The notes below the pieces were generated by a model. The model was not told the DNA's origin, did no database searches, and worked only from the letters and a program-made list of their open reading frames with translations. A program made the translations under genes and the position numbers. Positions 62,951-64,000 of a stretch of 64,000 bases of DNA are shown here, one piece after another. This DNA is from Sporosarcina sp. ANT_H38. Lineage in GTDB: Bacteria; Bacillota; Bacilli; Bacillales_A; Planococcaceae. Location of the stretch: positions 1,922,001 through 1,986,000 of the forward strand of contig NZ_VOBC01000001.1 of the NCBI RefSeq assembly GCF_008369195.1. Direction: 5' to 3'. The first letter of the stretch is position 1. Each line of letters begins with the position of its first letter.

Positions 62951-63976
62951 TTACATCGATGGTTTAATCAATATTTTTAGTGATTCATCCGGATTTCCCA
63001 TTAATGAAAATCCTTGTTCCAATTCTTCAATTGGTAGCTCATGGGAAATAATTGGTGCAACGTCAATTTTCCCTTGCGCCATCAGGCTGATTGCAGTGCT
63101 AAAGTCATCACGGCTATAACAGCGTGTTGTTGTTAATGAAATTTCATTGTAATGCATTTTGGCGAAATCAATTGTGGGTGGCTGTTTAAAAACACTGACA
63201 ACGACAATCTGGCCCCGCGTTTTAACGATTTCCACCATTTGATTGGCAGTGATTTGTGAGCCTGCAACTTCAAAGACAACATCTACTCCATGACCATTTG
63301 TTCTCGATAAAATCTCTTCCGTAACATTCACTTTCCTAGCATCTAATGAGATAAATCCAAGCTCCTCTGCTTTTGCTAGGCGATAAGGGCTGATGTCCGA
63401 GATGAAAATATTATTTGCTCCATTGAGTTTGGCCACCATTCCGATCAATAATCCGATTGGACCTGCACCTAGAATCGCTACATTTTCTCCTACCAGTAAA
63501 TCGGATTTTCTAACCGAATGAACAGCTACAGCTACAGGTTCAGTGAATGCTGCAATTGATGCTGGAAGTTCGTCAGGTATTTTATGTAAGCGATTGATCG
63601 GAACGGCTACGTATTCGGCGAATCCGCCATCCATATCAATCCCGATGAGACGTAATGTTTTACAAACATTCGCATGACCTGATTGACACGCCGGACATTG
63701 TCCACAGCTAATGGTCGGTTCAACTACAACTCGGTCTCCGATAGTAAAGGACGAACCATCCGCAATCTCTTCAATTACTCCGCTAAATTCATGTCCCATA
63801 GTTAAAGGTGCTTTTGCTCTTGGATGCTTGCCGAAATAGATCATCATATCTGTTCCACAGATCCCAGCAAATGATACTTTAACTAATGCTTCCCCATCCT
63901 TAACGGAAGGTTTTTCTATCTGAGATAAACCTAACTTTTTTTCTGATAAATATTGCCCTGCTTTCATAAGTGACAA
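62951..63976 (-). CDS. Zinc-dependent medium-chain polyol/threonine-type dehydrogenase
   Basis: 341 residues. Catalytic zinc ligands FAGICGTD and GHEFSG; structural-zinc cysteines in CGQCPACQSGHANVCKTL; Rossmann loop AILGAGPIGLLIGMVAKLNG, ISDISPYRLAKAEELG. Similar to sorbitol, threonine and sugar-acid dehydrogenases. TTG at 63976 has AAGGGGG 8 nt before; an ATG at 63967 is the alternative. Upstream genes of this operon probably lie beyond the window edge. Confidence 0.88.
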   Translation of the reverse strand: MSLMKAGQYLSEKKLGLSQIEKPSVKDGEALVKVSFAGICGTDMMIYFGKHPRAKAPLTMGHEFSGVIEEIADGSSFTIGDRVVVEPTISCGQCPACQSGHANVCKTLRLIGIDMDGGFAEYVAVPINRLHKIPDELPASIAAFTEPVAVAVHSVRKSDLLVGENVAILGAGPIGLLIGMVAKLNGANNIFISDISPYRLAKAEELGFISLDARKVNVTEEILSRTNGHGVDVVFEVAGSQITANQMVEIVKTRGQIVVVSVFKQPPTIDFAKMHYNEISLTTTRCYSRDDFSTAISLMAQGKIDVAPIISHELPIEELEQGFSLMGNPDESLKILIKPSM

Positions 63977-64000
63977 TCGAGTTTCCCCCTTTTAATATCA

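Overview
The window looks like chromosome of a low-to-moderate GC, aerobic, Gram-positive member of the Bacillales, most like the Planococcaceae (Sporosarcina, Psychrobacillus, Lysinibacillus relatives). The support is strong AAGGAGG-type ribosome sites with frequent TTG/GTG starts, several SLH-domain surface proteins, an S-box (SAM-I) riboswitch before metH, LXG-type polymorphic toxins with YwqH/YwqI-like partners, and an ECF sigma factor with TGAAAC-N16-CGTC promoters. No rRNA, tRNA or CRISPR was recognised. The genus is an inference.

Layout. 1-3.5 kb is a decayed region: a nucleotide pyrophosphohydrolase cut by the window edge, fragments of a PLD/DEAD-box helicase, a MocR-type regulator remnant and an intact ArsR-VOC pair with a probably leaderless promoter. 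4-13.7 kb is one minus-strand catabolic operon of eight genes: a beta-eliminating lyase of the tryptophanase/tyrosine phenol-lyase family, a divergent ribulose-phosphate-epimerase-like protein, an iron alcohol dehydrogenase, GlpX, an FSA-type aldolase, an M20 dipeptidase, PTS EIICB and PTS EIIA. A YheO/DauR-like regulator lies just upstream. The mix of peptide, amino-acid and sugar-phosphate enzymes behind one PTS transporter suggests use of a sugar-amino-acid type compound that I cannot name. 13.7-16.5 kb holds another helicase fragment, a phage replication gene split by a 153-bp palindromic insertion, and a PH-domain protein.

17-23.7 kb is a cell-envelope module: SLH proteins flank an operon of polysaccharide deacetylase, ECF sigma and anti-sigma. 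The anti-sigma carries an apparently inactive signal-peptidase-I-like outer domain. Matching ECF promoters precede the operon and one SLH gene. 23.7-40.8 kb holds mainly housekeeping and transport genes: uvsE, an aldo/keto reductase, a class A PBP with a microsatellite-coded Lys/Asp tail, a chemoreceptor, AbgT and MFS transporters, a GNAT, and a GntR-ABC operon with a clear promoter and operator. 40.8-45 kb is repeat-rich: a third SLH gene, group II intron scraps, and an ISL3 element broken by a GC-rich repeat whose ends covary. 45-53 kb has a HEAT-repeat protein, pepF, riboswitch-controlled metH and a toroid-fold protein.

53-60 kb is an LXG toxin island: one full toxin operon (YwqH-like with an amber stop, YwqI-like, toxin, SUKH-4 immunity), followed by displaced cassettes with two more immunity genes and LXG fragments. 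60-64 kb has a DoxX protein and a sugar-type SDR/zinc-dehydrogenase pair that continues towards the right edge.
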